Source: Anaerolineaceae bacterium
Lineage (GTDB): Bacteria; Chloroflexota; Anaerolineae; Promineifilales; Promineifilaceae
Direction: 5' to 3'
Length of the DNA: 64,000 nt
Assembly: GCA_002699125.1 (NCBI GenBank)
Contig: PABI01000082.1
Coordinates: 1-64,000 of the forward strand
In this document: in pieces, positions 9,647-18,252 of the stretch
Layout of the letters: every line of letters starts with the position of its first letter
Numbering within the stretch: position 1 is the first letter of the stretch
Notes under the pieces: model-generated
What the model saw: only the letters and a program-made list of their open reading frames with translations
Database searches by the model: none
Told to the model about the DNA's origin: nothing
Program-made: the position numbers and the translations under genes

Positions 9647-11281
9647 ATGCCATCGACTCAAGACAAAGCAGAAAATGACAAAATAAGTCACTATAGGCTG
9701 AACGAACTATTGGTGGAACAGGCCGTAAGCAGCATCTATTTGGCCCAAGATGAGGAAACAGAAAATCTCGTCTTTTTGGTAACACTCCAGCCAGACGCCA
9801 TGCGGTCAACTGATTTAGCCGATCGGTTTCGCCGGCGGGCTGAAACAGTGGCGCAATTGGCGCATAATGTCATTCCGCCGCTGCTCGATTTTGGTGTTGA
9901 TGGTAAACGGCCGTATGCCGTCATGGCCCATCGCCCCGGTCAATTTTTAGCAGAACGCCTGGCAAACAATCCCAAACCAGACCCCCAGGACAAAACAAAA
10001 GTCATCGAATCGCTAACGCTTGTAAGACAGCTTGCTGGCGGATTAACCATATCACATCCGGCGGGGCTCATTCACCATGATCTACGTCCGGAAAACATTT
10101 ACCTGGACGAAACCGGTAACCCTTACTTACTGGACCTGGTTGTCCCCCCTACCTCGCCGGCGACAACACAATTAGAGGTTGAACCTGCTACGGAATTGGA
10201 TTACCAATCACCGGAGCAACTGGCCGGCAAAGCATTATCCGGCCGCAGCAATGTTTATTCGCTGGGCATCTTACTCTATCACCTGCTGGCAGGGCGGCAG
10301 CCGGAACTGCCAGTCTCAGAGTGGGACATCTTTGAGCACAAGGGTTCTGTACGCGAAATCCCGCTTAATCAGGTACAGTCAGGGCTGACGGCGGCCACCT
10401 ACAAGGCTGTGCAGGACAGCATCTGGCAGAAAGAGTGGAGCCGCTTTGAAACGGTTGAGGCGCAGATGAAGGCAATTGACCAGGCAATCACCGCGGAGTC
10501 TGCCCCACCGCCACCACCGCCGCCCTTATGGTTAAAATTGTTTAACCAGCTGCGCCAACCTAAGACGTTAAAAATTGTCATCCCGGCAATCGTGCTGCTT
10601 TTTTTGCTGCTGCTGGTACTGATGTTTATGCGTGGTCGAGCCAACCGACAGCGCGACATCACGCCCACACCAGATGCGGCCGTTTTGCCTGTGGAGTCTG
10701 AAACGGCCGTTGTTACCCAACCAGAAGATGAACCAGCATCACAACCCACAATAACCATTACCGTAACCAACGAAGGCACAATTGACGAAGTTGAGGTGCT
10801 TCCATCCGCTGAAGAAGTAGACGCGCCCACGGTCCGCCCCAGCCCAACGGAAACGGCCGTTACCGAAACTGCAACTGAACCCGCCCCGACAATAACCGCC
10901 TCTCCCACATCTGAAACAACCAGCACTCCCTCCCCCACCAATACCGCAACATTAGAACCCACCGACATCGCCTGTATCCCCTCTCCACCCTTTGGTTGGG
11001 TACGGTATACCATTCAGGCCAACGATTCTCTGTCTGCCTTAAGTGAGGCAACCGACACTACCGTAGAGCAGTTGATGCAGGTCAACTGCCTGGACAACAT
11101 TTTGCTAAGCATTGGCCAGACCATCTGGATGCCTGCGCTTGAGCCAACGGCTACGGCAACGACCGCAGCAACATCACCAAGCACATCGCCAACGGCCGTT
11201 CCACCTGCCCCTAATCCTCCTGGCCCCAATCCTACTTCGCCTCCACCAACCCCCACCGTACCAGCACCACCCACGCCCTAG
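9647..11281 (+). CDS. Transmembrane pseudokinase with extracellular LysM domain
   Basis: The 544-residue protein has a Ser/Thr-kinase fold at residues about 15-285, a membrane helix at 308-328, a Thr/Pro/Glu linker and a C-terminal LysM (452-495, YTIQANDSLSAL...IGQTIWMP). The HRD-type loop is HHDLRPEN (143-150) and the SPEQ plus YSLGILLYHLL segments of the C-lobe are intact. Catalytic features are missing, however: the glycine loop is absent (VEQAVSSIYLA), the VAIK lysine position reads VTLQ, and DFG reads DLV. I infer a pseudokinase that couples wall binding by LysM to cytoplasmic signalling. The ATG at 9647 lacks a clear ribosome site; a TTG at 9623 is an alternative. The layout parallels the gene at 13467. 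Confidence 0.82.
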   Translation: MPSTQDKAENDKISHYRLNELLVEQAVSSIYLAQDEETENLVFLVTLQPDAMRSTDLADRFRRRAETVAQLAHNVIPPLLDFGVDGKRPYAVMAHRPGQFLAERLANNPKPDPQDKTKVIESLTLVRQLAGGLTISHPAGLIHHDLRPENIYLDETGNPYLLDLVVPPTSPATTQLEVEPATELDYQSPEQLAGKALSGRSNVYSLGILLYHLLAGRQPELPVSEWDIFEHKGSVREIPLNQVQSGLTAATYKAVQDSIWQKEWSRFETVEAQMKAIDQAITAESAPPPPPPPLWLKLFNQLRQPKTLKIVIPAIVLLFLLLLVLMFMRGRANRQRDITPTPDAAVLPVESETAVVTQPEDEPASQPTITITVTNEGTIDEVEVLPSAEEVDAPTVRPSPTETAVTETATEPAPTITASPTSETTSTPSPTNTATLEPTDIACIPSPPFGWVRYTIQANDSLSALSEATDTTVEQLMQVNCLDNILLSIGQTIWMPALEPTATATTAATSPSTSPTAVPPAPNPPGPNPTSPPPTPTVPAPPTP

Positions 11282-11440
11282 TCTTAATGATTTAGCGAAC
11301 CTTAAGCGCTGCAATTAAACCGTAAGCAACATCGCAACTTACCGCTCTCACAATAATCTCAACGTCCTTGTCTAAAATCAAGGGTAGTTTGTGTCCGCAG
11401 CAACTCGCTCGCAGCTTGCCACATCACAGGAGAAAACGTT

Positions 11441-13036
11441 ATGACCCGGCGAAGAATTGTCCCTTCGTGCATTGCCGCCATTCTTTTCTTATTGTTGTTC
11501 TTGCTTGTCACCCCATCTCTTTTTGCCGAATTAATCAATGATGGCAGTTTTGAAAATTCGCCCGAAACATCAGCCTGGGAGGAATTCAGCAGCACGCCTT
11601 GCAATCCCACAGGCATTGGTGATTGGTCAGCGGTTGGAAATGCGCCAGCAAACTTCGATGGTCAACAATCCTTATGGGTTGGAGGCACCTGTGGCGGCGT
11701 CTTTGTACGCAATAATGGCGCCAGGCAAACACTCTCACTTCAAGAAAGCGCCGCCCTGCTTTCCTTTTGGTTTAATCCCGTAAAGGTAAACCCTGAACTG
11801 GTTAACTCTGACCGGGCGATTGTCTCCATCGATGGGACAACAGTTTGGGATTTAGACGTTAACGGCCAGGAAGAGCTTGATGGCTGGAATAATGCCATAG
11901 TCGATATTGGCCAATATGCTGATCAAACAATCACATTGTCCCTGGAAATTCGGCAGGGATTTGACCCTAACACTGCCAACGTATTTTTTGATTACATTGA
12001 AATTCTGCATCCAGCCGTTGTCATTGACCAGCTCATCACACCCACGAGCGAAGACAGATATGCCATTGAGATAACCGTTACAAACAATGGAGATACCGAT
12101 CTAAAAAACTTCATGGTTACCAATTCCAACTTTGCAAACTGTGATCGAGGTGTGGGTAGTCTGCCGGATTTAGCCTCAGGCGACAGCACAACTTACAGTT
12201 GTGAAGCAACTGATACCGCTGACAATGTAGAAAACACAGCCACGGTTCAAGCCACTGCCACCGAGATTGAATATCCGGTTGAGGCCAGCCATACTGCCTC
12301 TGCCTCAGATTTGACGCTGCTGCTCACTCTGGCAATTGAGCCAGGCTCTATTTCTGTGCCAGAGGGCGATGCAGTGCAATTCAGCTTATCGCTAACCAAC
12401 AATGGCAGCACGCCCTTGACTGAGGTGCAGATTAGTTCAGCCCAGGTGGCAAATTGCAATTTTACCCTGGATTCACTGGCTGTGAGTGAAACGGCCGTAT
12501 CCACCTGCATCCATACTCCCAGCCAAAGCGGCACCATTATCTTCACCGCCACCGCAGTTGAACCAACAGCCGGGAGAGAAGTTTCTGTGGAAACGGCCGT
12601 TACCATCGAGCTCCTGCCCACCGATCCACCCTCCTTTCCCACATACACCCAATACATTCCAGTTGTCACCAACAATTTTATTAACCACTCCCCCCTGGGC
12701 GAACCAAATGATGTGTGTGATCAAGCTTACCCCCTTGCTACAAACCAAGCACGTGAGTTTCTGGCCGAAGATATCCACGATTGGTATACATTTACGCTCG
12801 ACTCGCCCAGCAACCTGACAGTAAGCCTCACAAATTTTGTACCAATTGCCGGACAAATCACTATCTGGCAAGGTACCTGCCAAAATTTAACGTTCCTTGG
12901 TCAAAATGGAGACTTTGCCACAACCAAAAGCATTACCCTTACCAATCAAACGGCAGGAACTTACTACGTTTGGGTTATCAATGATGGACCTGTCAACACG
13001 AATGACAAGTATGGACTCTCTGTTATGACTCCCTAA
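11441..13036 (+). CDS. Secreted multidomain surface protein with PPC-like C-terminus
   Basis: The 531-residue product has a signal peptide (RRR, then FLLLFLLVTPSLFA). An N-terminal jelly-roll-like segment (LINDGSFENSP...FDYIEIL, about residues 30-185) resembles carbohydrate-binding/DUF642-like modules. Two Ig-like repeats with TNNGDT and TNNGST motifs follow, of the DUF11/CARDB type (about 190-285 and 290-390). After the motif YIPVVTNN comes a C-terminal domain (about 425-531) resembling the bacterial pre-peptidase C-terminal fold: EPNDVCDQA, DWYTF, GTYYVWV. The same terminal unit ends the protein at 15475. No catalytic motif is seen. AGGAGAA precedes the ATG. I infer a secreted adhesin or matrix protein, placed between two wall-sensing pseudokinases. 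Confidence 0.8.
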   Translation: MTRRRIVPSCIAAILFLLLFLLVTPSLFAELINDGSFENSPETSAWEEFSSTPCNPTGIGDWSAVGNAPANFDGQQSLWVGGTCGGVFVRNNGARQTLSLQESAALLSFWFNPVKVNPELVNSDRAIVSIDGTTVWDLDVNGQEELDGWNNAIVDIGQYADQTITLSLEIRQGFDPNTANVFFDYIEILHPAVVIDQLITPTSEDRYAIEITVTNNGDTDLKNFMVTNSNFANCDRGVGSLPDLASGDSTTYSCEATDTADNVENTATVQATATEIEYPVEASHTASASDLTLLLTLAIEPGSISVPEGDAVQFSLSLTNNGSTPLTEVQISSAQVANCNFTLDSLAVSETAVSTCIHTPSQSGTIIFTATAVEPTAGREVSVETAVTIELLPTDPPSFPTYTQYIPVVTNNFINHSPLGEPNDVCDQAYPLATNQAREFLAEDIHDWYTFTLDSPSNLTVSLTNFVPIAGQITIWQGTCQNLTFLGQNGDFATTKSITLTNQTAGTYYVWVINDGPVNTNDKYGLSVMTP

Positions 13037-13466
13037 AAGGTTGGCAACGGCAAAGTATCCCCGTAAGAACAGCGCTCAATTAAGTCGCACAACACATTTC
13101 ACGCGTTCTTCACGGTTAAAACCCATGAATTAGCAGGGGCCTATCCTTGGTGCTGCATTTCGTAAGAATGATTGAAACTTTTACTCCTTATGCTAAAGGC
13201 AGTTATTGTATTTATGTTTATTGTGGGGGCAGTTTGCATTTGCAGCGAATGGTTGCTTGTGCAGACAAAACTTAGGAAGAGATTGGCCCAAATCTTAGGC
13301 TGACTTATATCATTCAACCATAGAAAAGTCTTCGAGCAGCACCGCAGCCGCACCTATCCCGCTCGGTAAAAATGCGCACCTGATGATTACATCTTAAATC
13401 ATTCCTGCGCTATAATGAATGGAACTTAGTTTGCATAAGATCAGCACAACTTTAGTTTAGGAACGG
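13037..13466. other. Intergenic region with a -10 box
   Basis: About 430 bp between two plus-strand genes. TATAAT at 13411-13416 is the best promoter element and would give a leader of about 45 nt for the pseudokinase gene. A minus-strand 70-codon open frame (13141-13353) has no ribosome site and no family likeness. No RNA gene is recognisable. Confidence 0.45.
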
Positions 13467-15398
13467 ATGGAAACCCAAAAAGACCAGGCCAGGTCGTCAA
13501 ATTTATATGATCAACTGATTGATCAATATAAGTTGGAAGCTCACATCAACCAGACGGCCGTTACCGATCTTTATCGGGCATTTGATGTTGATGAAAATCG
13601 CCTTGTTGCGATTGAAATTTTGCTGCCTACATTTAATAACAAAAAGCAGTTTGTTGAGCAGTTCATCGAAAAGATGAACAAAGTTGCGCAACTAAAACAC
13701 CCCAACATTGCCCAGGTTTATCAAATTGGCGTCACCGCCAACAATCGCCCTTACATTGCCCGCGATCTCGTAGAAGGCACTACGCTGCGCGAACGTCTGC
13801 GCCAACTCAATCAGCAAGGAACCCCTGCCAACAGTATTTATGCCTTAAAGATCATTCGCCAGCTGGCCGAAGCGCTGGAGCTAGCCGAACGGCTAGATCT
13901 TTTTCATTACCATCTCTCACCAGACAACATTATGTTAAAACAAGACGGCACGGTTGTCCTGGTCGATTTAGGCGTTCCTGCTGCAGAAAATGGCATGGCG
14001 GCCTATTTTTCCGCCAACAACAATATGCCCTACATGGCACCAGAACAGGTGCATGGCAAATCAGCAGATAGTCGGAGCCAAATCTATTCGCTGGGCGTCA
14101 TTCTGCATGAGATATTAACCGGCGACCTGCCCGCTGAGCCAGGCTCCTTCTGGCAAACGTTTTTGCAGGCATTCAATCCCCAAAACACGGCTTTAGAGCA
14201 AGCCCGGCCTGATTTGTCCAGACAAACTTACGATCTCATCGACAAAAGTTTGCGTAAGCAGGCCTGGGGACGGCATCCGTCAATTCAAGAGTTTTTAGAG
14301 GCCGTGAATGACGCCTTGCAAAGTGAACGACTGCTGGTGCAAACGCGGGGGGACACGGCTGTATTAGCCCCACCCCCACCACGCCGCTCCCGCGCCGCCC
14401 TCATGCTGCCGCTGGTAGTGCTGTTGCTTTGCCTGGGTGGCGTGGCGGCTATTTGGGCGGTCGTGCAAAACCAAAACAGTATTCAGCCAACCGCTCTGCC
14501 CATCGCAGTTGATGGCCCAGCAGATGAAGGCAGCACGCCAACACCCACCCAGGCACAAACTTCGGCTGAGGTTGAAGTTTCGCAAGAAGCAATTCCCGTT
14601 TCAGAAGTGACATCTGCCACGGGCATAATTGACGTTTTAGCACCACCGGATGCCACCGAGTTCCAGGCAGGTGACACAGCCAATTTCCGCTGGAGCTGGC
14701 GTGCTGACCTGCAAGATAATCAACGGTTTGCAGTGTATTTGCTGACGGAAAACGGCCGTACCCTCTTGGGCAGCATCGGCACACCGGCCACAGATGGCGT
14801 CTACAGCCTGCAAACGCTGCTGCCAGACACCAGCAGTAATGCCATGTCGGAATGGCAAATTGTGCTAGAAGACCTTACAACCAATCGCGATATTGCTACC
14901 AGCAGCAACCGGCGCATTTCCATCAAACCAGTACCCACGACCCCCACTTTTACCCCATCACCGACCAACACGGCCACGCCAACCTTCACAATTTCGCCAA
15001 CGCCCATTCCCCAGGTGGAGATTTCTGTCAGTTCGGCCAGCTTGCGCCAGGGACCAGGAACAGTCTACCCGATCCTGCGCTATTTGTATGAGGGTGACAT
15101 TTTAGGGGTGATAGCGAAAGATAATTCACAAGGTGAATGGTATAATGTCGTGCTAGATGACGGGACAAGAGGCTGGGTAGCAGCCATCGCCTGTCGTTTT
15201 CTCGATGAAAACAGTATAGACTTTATTATAGTTGCCGCTACCGTTCCACCACGTCCTACCAACACACCAACCGCAACACCAACGAACACCCCAACACCAA
15301 CGGCAACGTTTACGCCTGAACCCAGCGGTGGCGGTGGTGGCAACCCACAACCCACCTCACCCCCACCCACATTGACACCACCACCGGTTGGTCCTTAG
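13467..15398 (+). CDS. Transmembrane pseudokinase with extracellular SH3b domain
   Basis: The 643-residue protein repeats the layout of the 9647 gene: kinase fold (about residues 20-285), membrane helix (311-331), Pro/Thr linker, a beta domain (about 385-487) similar to the one in the 8904 product, and an SH3b domain (517-578, ASLRQGPGTVYPILR...GTRGWVAA). Catalytic residues have been lost more completely: VAIK reads VAIE (Lys to Glu at 50), the HRD catalytic Asp is His (HYHLSPDN, 147-154) and DFG reads DLG. MAPEQ and YSLGVILHEIL are kept, so the fold should be intact. I infer a scaffold or allosteric sensor of the cell wall. The ATG at 13467 has only a weak AGGAACGG upstream. It is followed 76 bp later by a cadherin-repeat protein. 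Confidence 0.84.
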   Translation: METQKDQARSSNLYDQLIDQYKLEAHINQTAVTDLYRAFDVDENRLVAIEILLPTFNNKKQFVEQFIEKMNKVAQLKHPNIAQVYQIGVTANNRPYIARDLVEGTTLRERLRQLNQQGTPANSIYALKIIRQLAEALELAERLDLFHYHLSPDNIMLKQDGTVVLVDLGVPAAENGMAAYFSANNNMPYMAPEQVHGKSADSRSQIYSLGVILHEILTGDLPAEPGSFWQTFLQAFNPQNTALEQARPDLSRQTYDLIDKSLRKQAWGRHPSIQEFLEAVNDALQSERLLVQTRGDTAVLAPPPPRRSRAALMLPLVVLLLCLGGVAAIWAVVQNQNSIQPTALPIAVDGPADEGSTPTPTQAQTSAEVEVSQEAIPVSEVTSATGIIDVLAPPDATEFQAGDTANFRWSWRADLQDNQRFAVYLLTENGRTLLGSIGTPATDGVYSLQTLLPDTSSNAMSEWQIVLEDLTTNRDIATSSNRRISIKPVPTTPTFTPSPTNTATPTFTISPTPIPQVEISVSSASLRQGPGTVYPILRYLYEGDILGVIAKDNSQGEWYNVVLDDGTRGWVAAIACRFLDENSIDFIIVAATVPPRPTNTPTATPTNTPTPTATFTPEPSGGGGGNPQPTSPPPTLTPPPVGP

Positions 15399-15474
15399 CA
15401 TTAGAAAAGATGTGGGGTCTATGTTATAGGTTGTGCTTGCAATGTATAACGAGAAGTATCGATAGAGCATCGGT

Positions 15475-18099
15475 ATGCGGAGAAATCGTGTCCTAATCCT
15501 TTTTGCAGTTGTGTTTGCTGTGAGTACGGCCGTCTTCTGGCTGGGTACCGTTTTGGCTGCGGCAACAATCACCAATAACGGGCTTACCCTTAACGAAGGA
15601 ACCAACAAGATCATCGACAGCAGCTCGCTTCAAGCAGATGATCCCGATTTAACCGGGGAAGTTTTCACCTATACGTTGGTAACAACCCCTACAAATGGCG
15701 TACTAGTACTTACCGACACTACACTTTTACCCGGTGCACAATTCTTCCAATCAGATATTGACGGAAATTTTCTTAGCTATGATCAAATCGTTGAGACAAC
15801 AGATACAGACGATAGCTTTGATTTTACAATTATCTCGGGTACTGAGGAAATCACCAACAGCACCTTTTTAATCACTATCAATCAACCGCCTACCATCAGT
15901 GATGACCTGTTCACTATCGCAGAAAATATTTCTATTGGTACCTTCGTAGATACTGTCATCACATCGGATGCCAATACAAGCGAGACCTTCACATACACCA
16001 TAGAGACCAGCGAACCATCTGCGGCCTTTGCCATTGGCATCGATAGTGGTGATATTACTACCAACAGCCTGCTCGATTTTGAAGCACTGGGCACTACTCC
16101 TCACTTTACCCTAACTGTTCAGATCGAAGACAGCGGCATGTTGACGGACACGGCCGTTATCAACATCGACATTATTGACGTAAACGAAGCCCCAACTGTT
16201 GACCCAGATACTTTCACCGTGGCTGAAAACAGTTCAAATGGAACACCTGTTGGCACGGTCACCTCTTCAGACCCAGAAGATGACAGTCTGATATATGACA
16301 TTGTCGGTGGCGATCCAGATAATATTTTCAACATTGGCTCTACATCCGGCCAAATTACCGTTGCCGATAACAGTTTCCTGGATTTTGAAGCACAAGGGGC
16401 CACACCGCACTTCTCTCTCACGGTCGAAGTGAGTGACAATGAATTCACCGACACGGCAACCGTCGAAATCAATCTCACCGATGTTAACGAAGCCCCGACT
16501 GTGGACCCGGACACTTTCACCGTGCCGGAAAACAGCTCGAATGGCACGGATGTAGGCACCCCGACAGCTTCCGACCCCGAAGATGACAGCCTGACATTCG
16601 ACATTGTCGGTGGCGACCCGGATAATGTTTTTGACATTGGCGCTACATCCGGCCAAATTACCGTTGCCGATAACAGTTTCCTGGATTTTGAAGCGCAGGG
16701 GGCTACACCTCATTTCTCACTCACAGTTGAAGTGAATGATGGCAGCTTAACCGATACCGCAACTATTGAAATCAATCTCACCGATGTTAACGAAGCCCCG
16801 ACTGTGGACCCAGACACTTTCACCGTGCCTGAGGATAGTTCAAATGGAGCACCTGTTGGCACCGTCACCGCTTCGGATCCTGAAGATAACAGCCTGGCGT
16901 TTGATATTGTCGGCGGCGACCCGGACAACGTTTTTGACATTGGCGCTACATCAGGCCAAATCACCGTCGCCGATAACAGCTTCCTGGATTTTGAAGCGCA
17001 GGGGGCTACACCTCATTTCTCACTCACAGTTGAAGTGGGTGATGGCAGCTTAACCGATACGGCAACCATTGAAATAAACGTTACCGATGTCAACGAACCC
17101 CCTACGGTTAACGATAACTCGTTTAGCATTGATGAAAACAGCAGCAACACAGCAGTGGTTGGTACTGTAACCGCTTCAGACCCCGATGCGGACGACGAAG
17201 ATGCCCTTACTTTTGGCATTCTAACCGGAAACACGGGTGGTGCTTTTTCTATTGCCAACGATGGCAGCAACAACGGCCGTATCACGGTAGCCAACAGCAG
17301 CCAGCTCGATTATGAAACCCGCCAAAGCTTCATGCTGGGCATCATCGTTACGGATACGGGTGGATTAAACAATACAGCCAACGTCACCATAAATATCAAC
17401 AATCTCTTTGATGAAGCGCCCACGGTAAATAATGCAACCTTTACGGTATCTGAGGACAGTAATAACGGTGTAGTTGTCGGTACCGTTACCGCTACGGACC
17501 CGGAATTTGCCAGCGGTGACGAATTAACCTTCTCAATTATTGGGGGAAATACGGGAACTGTCTTTGCCATCAACAGCAGCAGTGGTCAAATTACCGTTCC
17601 TGACGCCAGTAAACTGGATGCTGACGCCATGCCAACCTTCAATCTGACGGTGCAAGCCACCGACAGGGGTGGCAAGATAGATACAGGAACCATTACGATT
17701 AATGTATCGCCGCTGCCAATTACTTTCATCTATTTGCCGGTCATGCTCAACAACTATCCCCCGGTTGAGCCGAACAACAACTGTGCTCAATCTTATGGCA
17801 TCGGCCCCGCCACCGATTATGAATTCACGGCCGATGACGTTGAAGATTGGTACACCATTACGCTAACCAGCTCAGCAAATCTTTCGATCATTTTATCGAG
17901 CTTTGAGCCGGCTCAAGGGCAATTAATTGTGTATGGTGGCAGCTGCGGCAACCTGACGTTGTTGGGCAACAATGGCAATCCCAACACCACAGAAAAAACT
18001 TTACACTTGGGAATTCGGCCGGCGGGAACATACTACATCCGCGTCTACAGTGAACCGGTGACAAACACCAACTACACGCTGCGCGTTAATATCAATTGA
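15475..18099 (+). CDS. Secreted cadherin-repeat adhesin with PPC-like C-terminus
   Basis: The 874-residue protein has a signal peptide (VLILFAVVFAVSTAVFWLGTVLA), an N-terminal CSLREA/cadherin-like segment, and six consecutive cadherin-type domains of about 100 residues, each opening near VNEAPTV and closing with Asp/Asn-rich Ca2+-site motifs (SDPEDDS, DFEAQGATPHF, VNDGS). The middle three are nearly identical copies. After IYLPVMLNNY comes a C-terminal PPC-like domain (EPNNNCAQS, DWYTI, GTYYIRV), homologous to the end of the 11441 protein. Such proteins usually mediate Ca2+-dependent adhesion at the cell surface. The start is ATG with no clear Shine-Dalgarno. It closes the surface cluster, and a palindromic repeat element follows the stop. 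Confidence 0.87.
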   Translation: MRRNRVLILFAVVFAVSTAVFWLGTVLAAATITNNGLTLNEGTNKIIDSSSLQADDPDLTGEVFTYTLVTTPTNGVLVLTDTTLLPGAQFFQSDIDGNFLSYDQIVETTDTDDSFDFTIISGTEEITNSTFLITINQPPTISDDLFTIAENISIGTFVDTVITSDANTSETFTYTIETSEPSAAFAIGIDSGDITTNSLLDFEALGTTPHFTLTVQIEDSGMLTDTAVINIDIIDVNEAPTVDPDTFTVAENSSNGTPVGTVTSSDPEDDSLIYDIVGGDPDNIFNIGSTSGQITVADNSFLDFEAQGATPHFSLTVEVSDNEFTDTATVEINLTDVNEAPTVDPDTFTVPENSSNGTDVGTPTASDPEDDSLTFDIVGGDPDNVFDIGATSGQITVADNSFLDFEAQGATPHFSLTVEVNDGSLTDTATIEINLTDVNEAPTVDPDTFTVPEDSSNGAPVGTVTASDPEDNSLAFDIVGGDPDNVFDIGATSGQITVADNSFLDFEAQGATPHFSLTVEVGDGSLTDTATIEINVTDVNEPPTVNDNSFSIDENSSNTAVVGTVTASDPDADDEDALTFGILTGNTGGAFSIANDGSNNGRITVANSSQLDYETRQSFMLGIIVTDTGGLNNTANVTININNLFDEAPTVNNATFTVSEDSNNGVVVGTVTATDPEFASGDELTFSIIGGNTGTVFAINSSSGQITVPDASKLDADAMPTFNLTVQATDRGGKIDTGTITINVSPLPITFIYLPVMLNNYPPVEPNNNCAQSYGIGPATDYEFTADDVEDWYTITLTSSANLSIILSSFEPAQGQLIVYGGSCGNLTLLGNNGNPNTTEKTLHLGIRPAGTYYIRVYSEPVTNTNYTLRVNIN
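16183..17091 (+). repeat. Three tandem 303-bp cadherin-domain repeats
   Basis: The AAC of VNEAP/VNEPP starts at 16183, 16486, 16789 and 17092, an exact 303-bp period (101 codons). The three units share long identical DNA runs, including silent positions. Flanking cadherin domains are more diverged, so the central copies arose by recent duplication or are kept alike by gene conversion. Confidence 0.9.
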
Positions 18100-18106
18100 G
18101 TTTGTC

Positions 18107-18233
18107 TGTCATTCTGAACAAAGCGCAGCGAAGTGAAGAATCCCTCTTGTCCTTGCCAGGCGAAACCATGCCGCGGGCAGATGGTCTCAAAATTGGTACT
18201 CCGTAGGGATGCTTCGCTGCACTCAGCATGACA
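18107..18233. repeat. Palindromic element, TGTCATTCTGA type
   Basis: The element starts TGTCATTCTGA..GCGCAGCGAAG and ends with the complementary CTTCGCTGCACTCAGCATGACA, forming a long imperfect hairpin between convergent genes. From general knowledge, similar 'CATTCTGAGCG' repeats occur in many bacterial genomes. A degenerate relative with AGCGCCGCGGAGAAGTGAAG lies near 32173-32196. Confidence 0.7.
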
Positions 18234-18252
18234 GGCCGAATTTGTTAGTTTT

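Noticed and set aside
13141..13353. 70-codon minus-strand open frame in a gap
   Set aside because: No ribosome site, no family, and antisense to the promoter region of the pseudokinase gene.
16183..17091. CRISPR-like repeat array
   Set aside because: The 303-bp period encodes protein domains without spacers; no short direct-repeat/spacer array exists in the window.
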